From assembly GCF_035989885.1 (NCBI RefSeq), contig NZ_CP108518.1, positions 682,001 through 746,000 of the forward strand: a DNA stretch of 64,000 nt. The letters run 5' to 3'. A program made the translations under genes and the position numbers. The notes beneath the pieces were generated by a model. The model was not told where the DNA came from, did no database searches, and saw only the letters and a list, made by a program, of their open reading frames with translations. The DNA is from Streptomyces sp. NBC_01232 (GTDB taxonomy: Bacteria > Actinomycetota > Actinomycetes > Streptomycetales > Streptomycetaceae). The stretch's first letter is position 1. Every line of letters starts with the position of its first letter. Below are positions 25,269 to 33,133 of the stretch, in pieces.

Positions 25269-26411
25269 ATGCGCTTCACTCCGCCCTCCGGCCCTCCGAT
25301 CACTTTCAGGGCGCGCCTGCACGACGCCCGTACCGCGACGGTCATCGGCCGCCTCCTCGGCCTCGCCGTCCTGGTCTGCTTCGCCACCGGTGTGCTCAGC
25401 CACTTCCTCCAGCACCCGCCCGCCTGGCTCGCCGACCGGCTGCCGAGCCGCCCGCACTGGGGCTACCGGCTCACCCAGGGCCTGCACGTGGCCGCAGGCA
25501 CCGCCGCGGTCCCGCTGCTCCTGGCCAAGCTGTGGGCGGTCTACCCGCGGCTCTTCGCGTGGCCGCCCGTGCGGTCCGTACGGCACGCGTTGGAACGCCT
25601 CTCGGTGGCGGTGCTCGTCGCCGCCGGGACCTTCGAGCTGTTCACCGGGCTGCTGAACACCTTCCAGTGGTACCCCTGGCCGTTCTCCTTCGTACCGGTG
25701 CACTACGCGGTCGCCTGGCTCCTGCTCGGGGCGATGCTGCTGCACGTCGCCGTTCAATGGCCCGCGATCCGCGGCCACTTCACCCGCCGCTCCCCCAGCA
25801 CCCTGGCCCTGCCCGAGGCCGACGGGCCGGACCGGCGGCAGCTGCTCGCGGCCGTCGCGGCCGGCGTCGGCGCGGTCACGCTGACCACCGTCGGCCAGTC
25901 CGTCACCGCGCTCGGTCCGCTGGAGCTGTTCGGTCCGCGCAGCCCGGCCCACGGACCTCAGGGACTGCCCGTGAACCGTACGGCCGCCGCGGCGCGCGTC
26001 ACAGGGGCCGCACTGGCCGACTGGCGGCTGACGGTGACCGGGCCACGGCCGTACAGCCTCACGCTGGAGGAGCTGCGCGCGCTCCCGCAGCACGAGGTGA
26101 CTCTGCCCCTCGCCTGTGTGGAGGGCTGGAGCAAGTCCGCGCGATGGACGGGCGTACGGGTACGGGACCTGCTGGAACGGGCAGGTGGGGGCCCGGGCGC
26201 GCGCTGCCGGGTGGTGTCGCTGGAAGTCGCGGGCCCGTACCGGGTGACGGAGATGGGCCGCGGATACGCGCAGGATCCGCTCAGCCTGCTGGCACTGCGG
26301 CTGAACGGCGAGGTGCTGTCCCTCGACCACGGGTACCCGGCGCGGATCATCGCCCCGAACCGGCCGGGAGTGCTGCAGACCAAGTGGGTCGGCCGGCTGG
26401 AGGTGGCGTGA
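25269..26411 (+). CDS. Membrane-anchored molybdopterin-dependent oxidoreductase, cytochrome b-like N-domain (copy 2)
   Basis: 380 residues, same architecture as copy 1 but shorter. Four N-terminal helices have His73 (TQGLHVAAG), His145 (VPVHYAVAW) and His159 (LLHVAV). A fifth helix is preceded by RR (PDRRQLLAAVAAGVG, 187-201), then the SUOX-fold domain with the Mo ligand Cys283 in LPLACVEGWS and the motifs DHGYPARIIAPN and TKWVGRL. Conserved points such as KLWxVxPxLFAWPPVRSV show clear paralogy. The ATG at 25269 begins just after the TM-free stretch; no strong ribosome site. Its stop overlaps the partner gene as TGATG. Confidence 0.82.
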   Translation: MRFTPPSGPPITFRARLHDARTATVIGRLLGLAVLVCFATGVLSHFLQHPPAWLADRLPSRPHWGYRLTQGLHVAAGTAAVPLLLAKLWAVYPRLFAWPPVRSVRHALERLSVAVLVAAGTFELFTGLLNTFQWYPWPFSFVPVHYAVAWLLLGAMLLHVAVQWPAIRGHFTRRSPSTLALPEADGPDRRQLLAAVAAGVGAVTLTTVGQSVTALGPLELFGPRSPAHGPQGLPVNRTAAAARVTGAALADWRLTVTGPRPYSLTLEELRALPQHEVTLPLACVEGWSKSARWTGVRVRDLLERAGGGPGARCRVVSLEVAGPYRVTEMGRGYAQDPLSLLALRLNGEVLSLDHGYPARIIAPNRPGVLQTKWVGRLEVA

Positions 26412-26836
26412 TGGCGTACCGGTACGTGTTCGGGGGCTCGGGCCTGGCCCTGATGGCGTTCGGCGGCCTCCTGCTGGTGCGGGAGCCCGAGCCGTGGCGG
26501 ATCGCTCTGTGGCTCGCGGGCGGAGTCCTCGCGCACGACGGGCTGGTCGCCCCGCTGGTCTTCGCGGCCGGGGCGCTCTGCGCCGCGGCGGGCCTGCGTC
26601 TGCGCGGGGTCCCGCGCGCCGCGCTGATCATGGCGGGATCGCTGACGGTGATCGCCCTGCCGTCGCTCCTGCGCCCCGGCGGGGTGGCCAACGCGACGGT
26701 GCTGCCGTTGGACTATCCGCGGAACTGGCTGCTGGCGATGGGGGCCGTCGCCGTGCTCACGGCCGGATATGCCGGAACGCGCGCAGGCGTACGAGGGGTG
26801 GCGCGGCGGCGGGCGCAGGCCCGGCAGCGCCGATAG
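26411..26836 (+). CDS. Small four-helix membrane protein, partner of the Mo oxidoreductase (copy 2)
   Basis: 141 residues with about four helices (YVFGGSGLALMAFGGLLLV, then IALWLAGGVLAHDGLVAPLV and two more), ending in an Arg-rich tail. Its ATG overlaps the oxidoreductase stop (TGATG). LW.AG..LAHDGLVAPLV lines up with LWFVGAALLHDLVLLPLY of the first partner, so the His-Asp pair is conserved. It is probably a membrane subunit of the redox complex. A strong terminator follows. Confidence 0.7.
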   Translation: MAYRYVFGGSGLALMAFGGLLLVREPEPWRIALWLAGGVLAHDGLVAPLVFAAGALCAAAGLRLRGVPRAALIMAGSLTVIALPSLLRPGGVANATVLPLDYPRNWLLAMGAVAVLTAGYAGTRAGVRGVARRRAQARQRR

Positions 26837-26841
26837 GGAGG

Positions 26842-26928
26842 GCCTGCAGCGCAGACGTGCGAAGGGGGAGTTGACGCCGATCCGACGTCAACTCCCCTCC
26901 TTTGCTGAGGCTTTCAGCGCCGCAGGCC
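26842..26928. terminator. Nested inverted repeat, bidirectional terminator
   Basis: The inner stem GGGGAGTTGACG (26865-26876) pairs perfectly over 12 bp with CGTCAACTCCCC (26886-26897) around a nine-base loop. Outer arms GCCTGCAGCGC (26842-26852) and GCGCCGCAGGC (26917-26927) pair 10 of 11. It lies between the stops of two convergent operons, and the outer right arm lies within the end of the methyltransferase gene. Confidence 0.8.
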
Positions 26929-27570
26929 CACGAAGCTGCGGCCCGCGGCCTGCCAGGTCTCCGGCCGCGTCCAGCCGGCGTCCGCGGCTGCGCCGCACAG
27001 GGCGCGGGTTCCGAGTCGGGCCCACCAGAAGGGCGCCCCGTGGCCGCCCCGGCCGTCGTCGACGTGCACCTCGACGCGTTCGTCGACGTCGGCGGTGGCC
27101 ACCTCGACCAGCAGGGAGCCGCCCGGCGCGGCGAGTTGGGCGGCGCGGTGGAGCAGGGCGGCCGGGTCTCCCCCGATGCCGATGTTGCCGTCGATGAGCA
27201 GGACCGTCCCCCAGCGGCCCTCGCCGGGCAGTGGATCGAAGACCGACCGGCACAGCGCACTGCCCCCGGCCCGCGTCGTACGGGCCACCGCCTCGGGGGT
27301 GACGTCCACACCGAGTGCCCGGTGCCCGCGCGCGGCGAGGGTGGCGACGAGGCGACCGGGGCCGCAGCCGATGTCCAGGACCGGCCCGGTGCAGCGGGCC
27401 AGGACTCCTTCGTCGGCCTCGTCGGGCCCGGCGCACCACCGCTCCACGTCCAGCGGCAGCAGCCAGCCGTCCGAGCGCCGCAGGTAGAGGGGGCCCTGGC
27501 CGGCGCGCAGGGCATCGGCGTAGGGGTCGGCCCGCCAGGCGAGGGCGGGTTCGGTGAGTTGGGCGGTCAT
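26914..27570 (-). CDS. Class I SAM-dependent methyltransferase
   Basis: 218 residues. Motif I VLDIGCGPGRLVATLAARGH (about 65-84) and the acidic GVDVTP that follows are the classic SAM-binding site; VLLIDGNIGIGGDPAALLHR corresponds to motifs II-III. It is the last gene of a three-gene operon with GT2 and DUF2064 proteins, all joined by 4-base ATGA overlaps. The substrate may be a sugar or lipid made by the operon; this is inference from neighbours. Confidence 0.85.
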   Translation of the reverse strand: MTAQLTEPALAWRADPYADALRAGQGPLYLRRSDGWLLPLDVERWCAGPDEADEGVLARCTGPVLDIGCGPGRLVATLAARGHRALGVDVTPEAVARTTRAGGSALCRSVFDPLPGEGRWGTVLLIDGNIGIGGDPAALLHRAAQLAAPGGSLLVEVATADVDERVEVHVDDGRGGHGAPFWWARLGTRALCGAAADAGWTRPETWQAAGRSFVGLRR

Positions 27571-28187
27571 CGGGTCACCGCGCTGAGGCCGCCGTGCAGG
27601 ACGGCGAAGCGGGTTGCGGGTACCGCGGCGGCGACCTGTGCCGCGTCGGCCGGGGTGTCCACGTCGCAGAGCTCGGGCAGGTCCCGTACCGCGCGCCCGG
27701 AGGCGGTCAGCCGGGCGCGCTGCGCCTCGCCCGTGGTCGGCAGGGACATGGGGACGCCGAGGAGCAGGGCCGGGTCGGGCTCGGCCAGGCCGAGCGCCCA
27801 GAACCCGCCGTCGTCGGCGGGGCCGAACCAGGCGTCCGTCTCGCTGAAGTCGAGGCCGCGGGCGAGGAGCTCCGGGGTGACCTGGGGGGTGTCCATGCCG
27901 ATGAGGAGGGCCGGTCCGCCGGCGCCGGCGAAGGCCGCGGCCAGCCGGGCGTCGAGCCCGCCCTCGCACTGCGGGACGACCTCGATGCCGTGGGGCAGCC
28001 ACGGCCCGGGGGCTCCGTCGAGGACCAGGACGCGCCGCCGCGCCGGGGTGGCGAGTACGGCGGCCAGGGTGTCCTGGAGCGCCGCGCGGGCCAGGTCGGC
28101 GGCCTGCCCGGGGGTGAAGTGGGGAGTGAGCCGGGTTTTGACCCGGCCGGCGACCGGCGTCTTGGCGATGACCAGAAGGGTGCTCAT
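27567..28187 (-). CDS. DUF2064 / TIGR04282-family glycosyl- or nucleotidyltransferase
   Basis: 206 residues. The opening LLVIAKTPVAGRVKTRL is the family hallmark (AKxPxPGxxKTRL). GGLDARLAAAF, LLIGMDTPQVTPELL and WFGPADDGGFWALGL complete the GT-A-like nucleotide-sugar fold. The family is annotated 'arsenosugar biosynthesis glycosyltransferase-like', but that label comes from one context, and no arsenic genes are here. It is coupled by ATGA at both ends, so it belongs to the same pathway as the GT2 and methyltransferase. Confidence 0.85.
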   Translation of the reverse strand: MSTLLVIAKTPVAGRVKTRLTPHFTPGQAADLARAALQDTLAAVLATPARRRVLVLDGAPGPWLPHGIEVVPQCEGGLDARLAAAFAGAGGPALLIGMDTPQVTPELLARGLDFSETDAWFGPADDGGFWALGLAEPDPALLLGVPMSLPTTGEAQRARLTASGRAVRDLPELCDVDTPADAAQVAAAVPATRFAVLHGGLSAVTR

Positions 28188-28900
28188 GCGGCGATCCCCT
28201 CGGTGGGCGCGGGCCGGATGCCGGGCGGCTCGGCGAGCACCTTGCGCATGTCCCGTACGGCGTGCCAGGTGCCCCGCCAGGTGCCGGTGACCTTGGACTT
28301 TCCGGAGCGGGGCAGGTACGGGACGTCCGTCTCGGCGACCCGCCAGCCGGCGTCCGCGGCCCGTACGACCATCTGGAGCGGATAGCCGCTGCGCCGGTCG
28401 GTGAGGTCGAGGCCGAGCAGGGCCGCTCGGCGTGCGACCCGCATCGGGCCGAGGTCGTGCAGCCGCAGTCCGGTGCGGCGGCGCAGCATCCGCGCCAGGG
28501 CGATGTTCCCGGCGCGTGCGTGCACGGGCCAGGCGCCGCGCCCCTGCGGGCGGCGGCGGCCGAGCAGCAGGTCGGCCTCGCCCGCGGCGACGCGCACCGC
28601 CATGGGGGCGAGCAGTCCGGGGTCCATGGAGGCGTCGCAGTCGCAGAAGCAGACCAGGTCGGCGCGCGCCGCGAGGAGCCCGGCGTGGCAGGCGGCGCCG
28701 AAACCGCGCCGGCTCTCGTGCACGACGGTGGCGCCGAGGCTCCGGGCGATCTCCGCCGAGCCGTCGGTCGACCCGTTGTCGACGACGATGGCCCGCCATC
28801 CGGCCGGCACGCGCGCCAGTACCCAGGGAAGGGCTTCCGCCTCGTCGAGGCACGGCAGTACGAGGTCCGCGCGGAGCGGAGCACAAGCTGATGAAGTCAC
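28184..28900 (-). CDS. GT2 glycosyltransferase (polyprenyl-phosphate sugar synthase-like)
   Basis: 238 residues. It has the GT-A signature: LVLPCLDEAEALPWVL at the start, AIVVDNGSTDGSAEIA, RGFGAACHAG and the DxD motif CFCDCDASMD. The later PMRVARRAALLGLDLTDRRS, then GYPLQM, resembles DPM1/GtrB-type enzymes that load polyprenyl phosphate with a sugar. No C-terminal membrane helices are present. It would supply the lipid-linked sugar for the GT87-like enzyme nearby. The start is uncertain: GTG 28900 sits directly after a GGAGG; GTG 28909 is possible. Confidence 0.82.
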   Translation of the reverse strand: MTSSACAPLRADLVLPCLDEAEALPWVLARVPAGWRAIVVDNGSTDGSAEIARSLGATVVHESRRGFGAACHAGLLAARADLVCFCDCDASMDPGLLAPMAVRVAAGEADLLLGRRRPQGRGAWPVHARAGNIALARMLRRRTGLRLHDLGPMRVARRAALLGLDLTDRRSGYPLQMVVRAADAGWRVAETDVPYLPRSGKSKVTGTWRGTWHAVRDMRKVLAEPPGIRPAPTEGIAA

Positions 28901-28944
28901 CCTCCACACCGTAGGAATCAGGACCGGGGAAAAGGGGCCCGCAG

Positions 28945-28962
28945 ACCTTACGAAACGCGGAC
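28945..28962. promoter_or_regulatory. 18-bp shared element, site B
   Basis: ACCTTACGAAACGCGGAC, differing at two of 18 bases from site A. It lies in the 123-base divergent region between the GT2 operon and the OmpR-type regulator. Position and repetition suggest binding by that regulator and autoregulation. Confidence 0.55.
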
Positions 28963-29023
28963 GCCGTCCCTCAGGAGGGGGTCCGCGCCCCGCATCGGGG
29001 CCGGCGGGTGACAGCCTGGGGTC

Positions 29024-29848
29024 ATGGCAGTGAGCAAGGTGGAGCGTGTGAACGAGGAACCCGGCGCCGACGGGACCGGCCGGGACGGTGGCGTGCTGGG
29101 CAGCGTCCTGGTCGTGGACGACGATCCGACCGTCTCGGAGGTCGTGGCCGGATACCTGGAGCGGGCCGGTTTCACGGTGCGCCTGGCGGCGGACGGCCCG
29201 GCCGGTCTGCGCGCCGCCGAGGAGCACCGGCCCGATCTGATGGTCCTGGACCTCATGCTCCCCGGTATGGACGGGCTGGAGGTCTGCCGTCGGCTGCGCG
29301 CCGGGGAGGGCGGTGGCCGGCCCGTCCCGGTCATCATGCTCACCGCGCGCGGCGACGAGGACGACCGGATCCTGGGCCTTGAGGTGGGTGCGGACGACTA
29401 CGTGACCAAGCCGTTCAGCCCGCGGGAGCTCGTCCTGAGGGTGCGGTCGGTCCTGCGCCGGGCGCAGGCGGGCGCCCCGGCAGGCGTCCCGGAGGGCGGT
29501 CCGCGCCTCGCGGTGGCGGGCCTGACCCTGGACCCGGCGGCCCGCCGCGTCCACAAGGGGGGCCGGGAGCTGGCGCTCACCCTGCGGGAGTTCGATCTCC
29601 TCGCCTACTTCCTGCGCCACCCCGGTCAGGTCTGCGACCGGGAGCGGCTGATGCGCGAGGTCTGGGGCTGGGACTTCGGCGATCTCTCGACGGTCACCGT
29701 GCACGTGCGGCGGCTCCGCGGAAAGATCGAGGACGATCCGGGCAGCCCGCAGCTGATCCAGACGGTCTGGGGCGCCGGTTACCGCTTCGAGGCGGAGCCG
29801 GACGACGGGGCCGCATCCGGTGCCGGGGCGGAGGACGGCCATGCGTGA
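29024..29848 (+). CDS. OmpR-family response regulator
   Basis: 274 residues. The receiver domain starts near 27 (VLVVDDDPTVSEV), the phospho-acceptor is Asp76 (LMVLDLMLPGMDG) and the conserved Lys is in DYVTKPFSP. The winged-helix effector domain runs from about 165 to 255 (LTLREFDLLAYFLRHPGQVC, then TVTVHVRRLRGKIEDDP). It overlaps the histidine kinase gene by eight bases. It is divergent from the GT2 operon and is expected to control the surrounding glycosylation/redox genes. The ATG at 29024 is used; GTG 29048 is possible. Confidence 0.92.
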   Translation: MAVSKVERVNEEPGADGTGRDGGVLGSVLVVDDDPTVSEVVAGYLERAGFTVRLAADGPAGLRAAEEHRPDLMVLDLMLPGMDGLEVCRRLRAGEGGGRPVPVIMLTARGDEDDRILGLEVGADDYVTKPFSPRELVLRVRSVLRRAQAGAPAGVPEGGPRLAVAGLTLDPAARRVHKGGRELALTLREFDLLAYFLRHPGQVCDRERLMREVWGWDFGDLSTVTVHVRRLRGKIEDDPGSPQLIQTVWGAGYRFEAEPDDGAASGAGAEDGHA

Positions 29849-30953
29849 CCTGCTGCTGATCGCCCTGTACGCCCTCCTCGGGGCGGGCGCCGCCGGGCTG
29901 TTCGGGGCCGTGGCGCTGCGGATCCTGCGCCGGCGCAGCGTGGCGGTCTCCCTCGCCGTCGTCGCCGCGGTCGCCGTGTCGGCGATGCTCGCCGGAACTC
30001 TGACCGTGGCCTGGGCCATGTTCCTGTCCTCCCACGACCTGGCGGTCGTCACCACGGTCGTCGCGGTGGCCGCGGCCGTCTCGATGGCCACCGCGCTGCT
30101 GCTGGGCCGCCAGGTCGTACGGCGCTGCCGGGAACTCGTCGGCGCGGCCCGGGTCTTCGGGGAGGAGGGCACCTTCGTGACGCCGCCGGTACCCGCTCCC
30201 GCCGAGCTCACGGCACTGAGCCGGGAACTGGCCCTGACCGCCGAGCGGCTGGCCGCCTCCCGTGAACGCGAGCGGGCTCTGGAGGCCTCGCGGCGCGAGC
30301 TCGTGGCCTGGATCTCGCACGACCTGCGCACCCCGCTGGCCGGGCTGCGGGCCATGTCGGAGGCGCTGGAGGACGGGATGGCCGCCGATCCCGCGCGCTA
30401 CCACCGGCAGATCCGCACCGAGGTCGACCGCCTCAATTCCATGGTCGGTGACCTCTTCGAACTCTCCCGCATCCACGCGGGCGCGCTGTCCCTCACCCTG
30501 ACCCGGATGTCCCTCCACGACCTGGTGGGCGATGCTCTGGCCGGCACGGACGCGCTGGCCCGTGAGCACGGCGTACGGCTGGTCGGCGAGGGGGTCGCCT
30601 CGCTGCCGGTGGAGGTGGACGGCAAGGAGATGACCCGGGTCCTGTCCAACCTCCTGGTCAACGCCATCCGCCACACGCCGGCCGACGGTACGGTCGCGAT
30701 CGCCGCCGAGCGCCGCGCGGACTCGGTGGTGCTCTCGGTCACCGACGCCTGCGGAGGGATCCCCGAGGAGGACCTTCCGCGCGTCTTCGACACCGGCTGG
30801 CGCGGGACGCCGTCCCGTACGCCGCCCTCGGGCGCGGGCCTGGGACTCGCGATCGTGCGGGGCATCGTCGAGGCCCACGCGGGCCACGCGCACGTCCGGA
30901 ACGTCTCCGGCGGCTGCCGCTTCGAACTGACGCTGCCCGCGGCCGCGGCCTGA
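29841..30953 (+). CDS. Sensor histidine kinase
   Basis: 370 residues. Three hydrophobic stretches in the first 90 residues leave almost no outer sensor domain, so it may sense the membrane itself. A linker follows, then the HisKA domain with His160 in AWISHDLRTPLAGLRAM, the N box LSNLLVNAIRHTP, the G1 box VTDACGGIPEEDL and the G2 box SGAGLGLAIVRGIVEAHAG. GGAGG-type ribosome site seven bases before ATG 29841, inside the regulator gene. It pairs with the OmpR regulator. Confidence 0.92.
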   Translation: MRDLLLIALYALLGAGAAGLFGAVALRILRRRSVAVSLAVVAAVAVSAMLAGTLTVAWAMFLSSHDLAVVTTVVAVAAAVSMATALLLGRQVVRRCRELVGAARVFGEEGTFVTPPVPAPAELTALSRELALTAERLAASRERERALEASRRELVAWISHDLRTPLAGLRAMSEALEDGMAADPARYHRQIRTEVDRLNSMVGDLFELSRIHAGALSLTLTRMSLHDLVGDALAGTDALAREHGVRLVGEGVASLPVEVDGKEMTRVLSNLLVNAIRHTPADGTVAIAAERRADSVVLSVTDACGGIPEEDLPRVFDTGWRGTPSRTPPSGAGLGLAIVRGIVEAHAGHAHVRNVSGGCRFELTLPAAAA

Positions 30954-31001
30954 GGTCCCGAATCCCGCGAGATTTCCGCCCCTGTGTGGAAGGGTCCTGC
31001 C

Positions 31002-31959
31002 GTGGACACGTTCGAGCACGATGAGAAGGCATCGCCGGGCGGTCGCAGTTGTCTGCTGACCGTCGTCAGCCCGCGCAAGGACGAGGGCAACAGCCCGACG
31101 GGGATCGTCGGGCGCCGCCTTGCACGGCAGTTGCTCGCCATGGGCCTGCAGGTGCGGGTGCTGGCCGAGCCGGACCAGTGCGGTGACTGGCCAGACACCG
31201 TCGAGGTGGTGGAGGGGTCCTTCACCCGGCCGCTGGAGTGTGCCCGGGCCTTCGACGGTGTCGGTGCCGTGTTCCTCGCCGGCGCCCACCCGTCGACGGT
31301 CGGACGCCCTCGCTCTCGCCCGGGACGCCGGCGCCTCGAAGGTCGTCCTGCTGTCGTCCCACGGGCCGGAGTACGAGGAGGCGAATCCGCCGGAGACCTG
31401 GTTCTGGCTGGCGATCGAGAAGGCGGTGGAGGCCTCGGGCCTCGCCTGGACGCATATCAGGCCGTCGGCCGTGATGGGCGCCGTCATCGAGGGCACCTAC
31501 CCGGCGACGGGGTCGGACTGGCCCGCCACCGTCCGGGCGGACGGGGTGGTCCGGGAGGCCCTTCTCGGAGAGGGGCACTACCCCTTCATCCACGAGGAGG
31601 ACCTCGCCGCCGTGGCGGCCGCGGCCCTGACCGGTGACGACTACGCCGGGACGGTCGTCGAGGCGGTGGGCCCGCCACTGAGCACACGTGCCCGTGTAAG
31701 GAGCGTCGCCGCGGCCCTCGGCCGCGACATCGGCACGGTCGATCTGGCGCCGGACGCCGGCCGGGCGGTCTGGCGAGGTCTCGGCTGGCCCGAAGGCGCG
31801 ATCGAGGTGACCTTGTACGCGCTGGCGGAGTACGGCGCCCGGTACCCCGAACTCCTCCGCTGGACCCTGGACCAGCGGCCGTCCGTGCAGGACATCATCG
31901 GCCGCCCCCCGCGCACCTACGACGACTGGGTGCGCGAGAACATCGGCTCATTCGGCTGA
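31002..31959 (+). pseudogene. NmrA-like NAD(P)-binding protein gene, frameshifted
   Basis: GTG 31002 with GGAAGG upstream opens a frame reading PTGIVGRRLARQLLAMGLQV, then FDGVGAVFLAGAHPSTV. At 31302 the reading must shift: the other frame continues DALALARDAGASKVVLLSSH, then YPFIHEEDLAAVAAAALTG and on to the stop at 31959. Together they give a normal NmrA-like protein of about 318 residues. The join leaves one surplus base (or two missing) after codon 100. Both halves keep clean coding bias, so the break is recent, or a sequencing error. The 3' end overlaps the convergent epimerase gene by 12 bases. Confidence 0.8.
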
Positions 31960-33054
31960 CCCCGGCCAGCTGACCAGGATCCCCCCGCCGGGGCCCCCGG
32001 ACCCGGCTCGCTCCGGCGGCGGCGTGCCCGTCGCGAGCTCGGCCATGCCCGTGGCGAAGGGGACCGTCGGGCGCCAGCCCAGCTCGCGCCGCAGGCGCGC
32101 AGAGTCCGCGGTGATGTGGCGCACGTCGCCGAGGCGGTACTCGCCGGTGACGACCGGGGCCGGTCCCCCGCAGGCGGCGGCCAGCGCCCCCGCCATGTCG
32201 CCGACGGTCCTCGGGTCACCGCTGCCGACGTTGTACGCGGTGAATCCCGCGGGCCCGGCGCCGGCGGCCGCGTCCGGCCCGGACAGCGCCTCCAGGGCCA
32301 CCGCGTTGGCCCCGGCCACGTCCCGTACGTGGACGAAGTCCCGGCGCTGTCCGCCGTCCTCGAAGACGCGGGGCGCCTCGCCGCGCGCGAGCGAGGACAG
32401 GAACAGCGCGGCCACCCCCGCGTACGGGGTGTCGCGGGGCATCCCCGGCCCGTAGACGTTGTGGTAGCGCAGCGAGACGACGCGCCCGCCGGTCGCCCGG
32501 GCCCAGGAGGAGGCGAGGTGCTCCTGGGCGAGTTTGGTCGTGGCGTAGACGTTCCGCGGGTCCATCGGGGCGTCCTCCGAGACCAGCCCCGGCGCCGGTG
32601 CGGCGCCGCAGAGCGGGCAGCGTGGTTCGAACCGCCCGGCCCGCAGATCGTCCTCGTCGCGCGGGCCGGGCCGTACGGTGCCGTGGGCGGGGCACTCGTA
32701 GCGGCCCTCGCCGTAGACCACCATCGATCCGGCGAGCAGCAGCCTCGGCACCCCCGCCCGGGCCATCTCGGCCAGCAGTACGGCGGTGCCGAGGTCGTTG
32801 GCGGACACGTAGCCGGGCGCGTCCTCGAAGTCCTTCCCCAGGCCCACTCTGGCCGCCTGGTGACAGACCGCGTCCACGCCCGCGAGCGCGTGGGCCACGG
32901 CGTCCGCGTCGCGGATGTCGCGCCCACCCTGCCCGCCGCCGCCCCTGCCGTTCTCCGCCAGGTCGAAGACCATCGGCTCGTGCCCGCGGCCGATCAGCTC
33001 GGCGACGATGTGCGAGCCGATGAAGCCCGCGCCTCCAGTCACAAGTACACGCAT
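31948..33054 (-). CDS. NAD-dependent sugar epimerase/dehydratase (extended SDR)
   Basis: 368 residues. The N-terminal GGAGFIGSHIVAEL binds NAD, YATTKLAQE holds the catalytic Tyr and Lys (YxxxK), and YNVGSGDPRTVGDMA and the C-terminal LGWRPTVPFATGMAEL are typical of UDP-glucose/galactose epimerases. Between residues 130 and 165 an inserted loop carries two Cys pairs (YECPAHG and PRCPLCG), a likely zinc knuckle not seen in GalE. It probably makes the nucleotide sugar used by the GT2/GT87 enzymes upstream. ATG start with no strong ribosome site. Confidence 0.85.
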   Translation of the reverse strand: MRVLVTGGAGFIGSHIVAELIGRGHEPMVFDLAENGRGGGGQGGRDIRDADAVAHALAGVDAVCHQAARVGLGKDFEDAPGYVSANDLGTAVLLAEMARAGVPRLLLAGSMVVYGEGRYECPAHGTVRPGPRDEDDLRAGRFEPRCPLCGAAPAPGLVSEDAPMDPRNVYATTKLAQEHLASSWARATGGRVVSLRYHNVYGPGMPRDTPYAGVAALFLSSLARGEAPRVFEDGGQRRDFVHVRDVAGANAVALEALSGPDAAAGAGPAGFTAYNVGSGDPRTVGDMAGALAAACGGPAPVVTGEYRLGDVRHITADSARLRRELGWRPTVPFATGMAELATGTPPPERAGSGGPGGGILVSWPGSAE

Positions 33055-33080
33055 GCCCCGACGCTATGCCGCACACGGCC

Positions 33081-33112
33081 CCGTGACGTGCTCGCCGGAC
33101 CGCACGTCACGG
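33081..33112. terminator. Perfect 11-bp inverted repeat between serine hydrolase and epimerase genes
   Basis: CCGTGACGTGC (33081-33091) and GCACGTCACGG (33102-33112) with a ten-base loop. On the minus strand it follows the serine hydrolase stop (33134) and precedes the epimerase start (33054). It may be a terminator or an operator. A CTTACGGA sequence (minus strand, 33114-33121) beside it resembles the 18-bp element at 25.2 and 28.9 kb. Confidence 0.6.
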
Positions 33113-33133
33113 ATCCGTAAGAACAGCGCCTGA

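Noticed and set aside
27567..28187. Arsenosugar biosynthesis (from the TIGR04282 family name)
   Set aside because: No arsenic methyltransferase or radical-SAM ArsS is present; the family name derives from another context.
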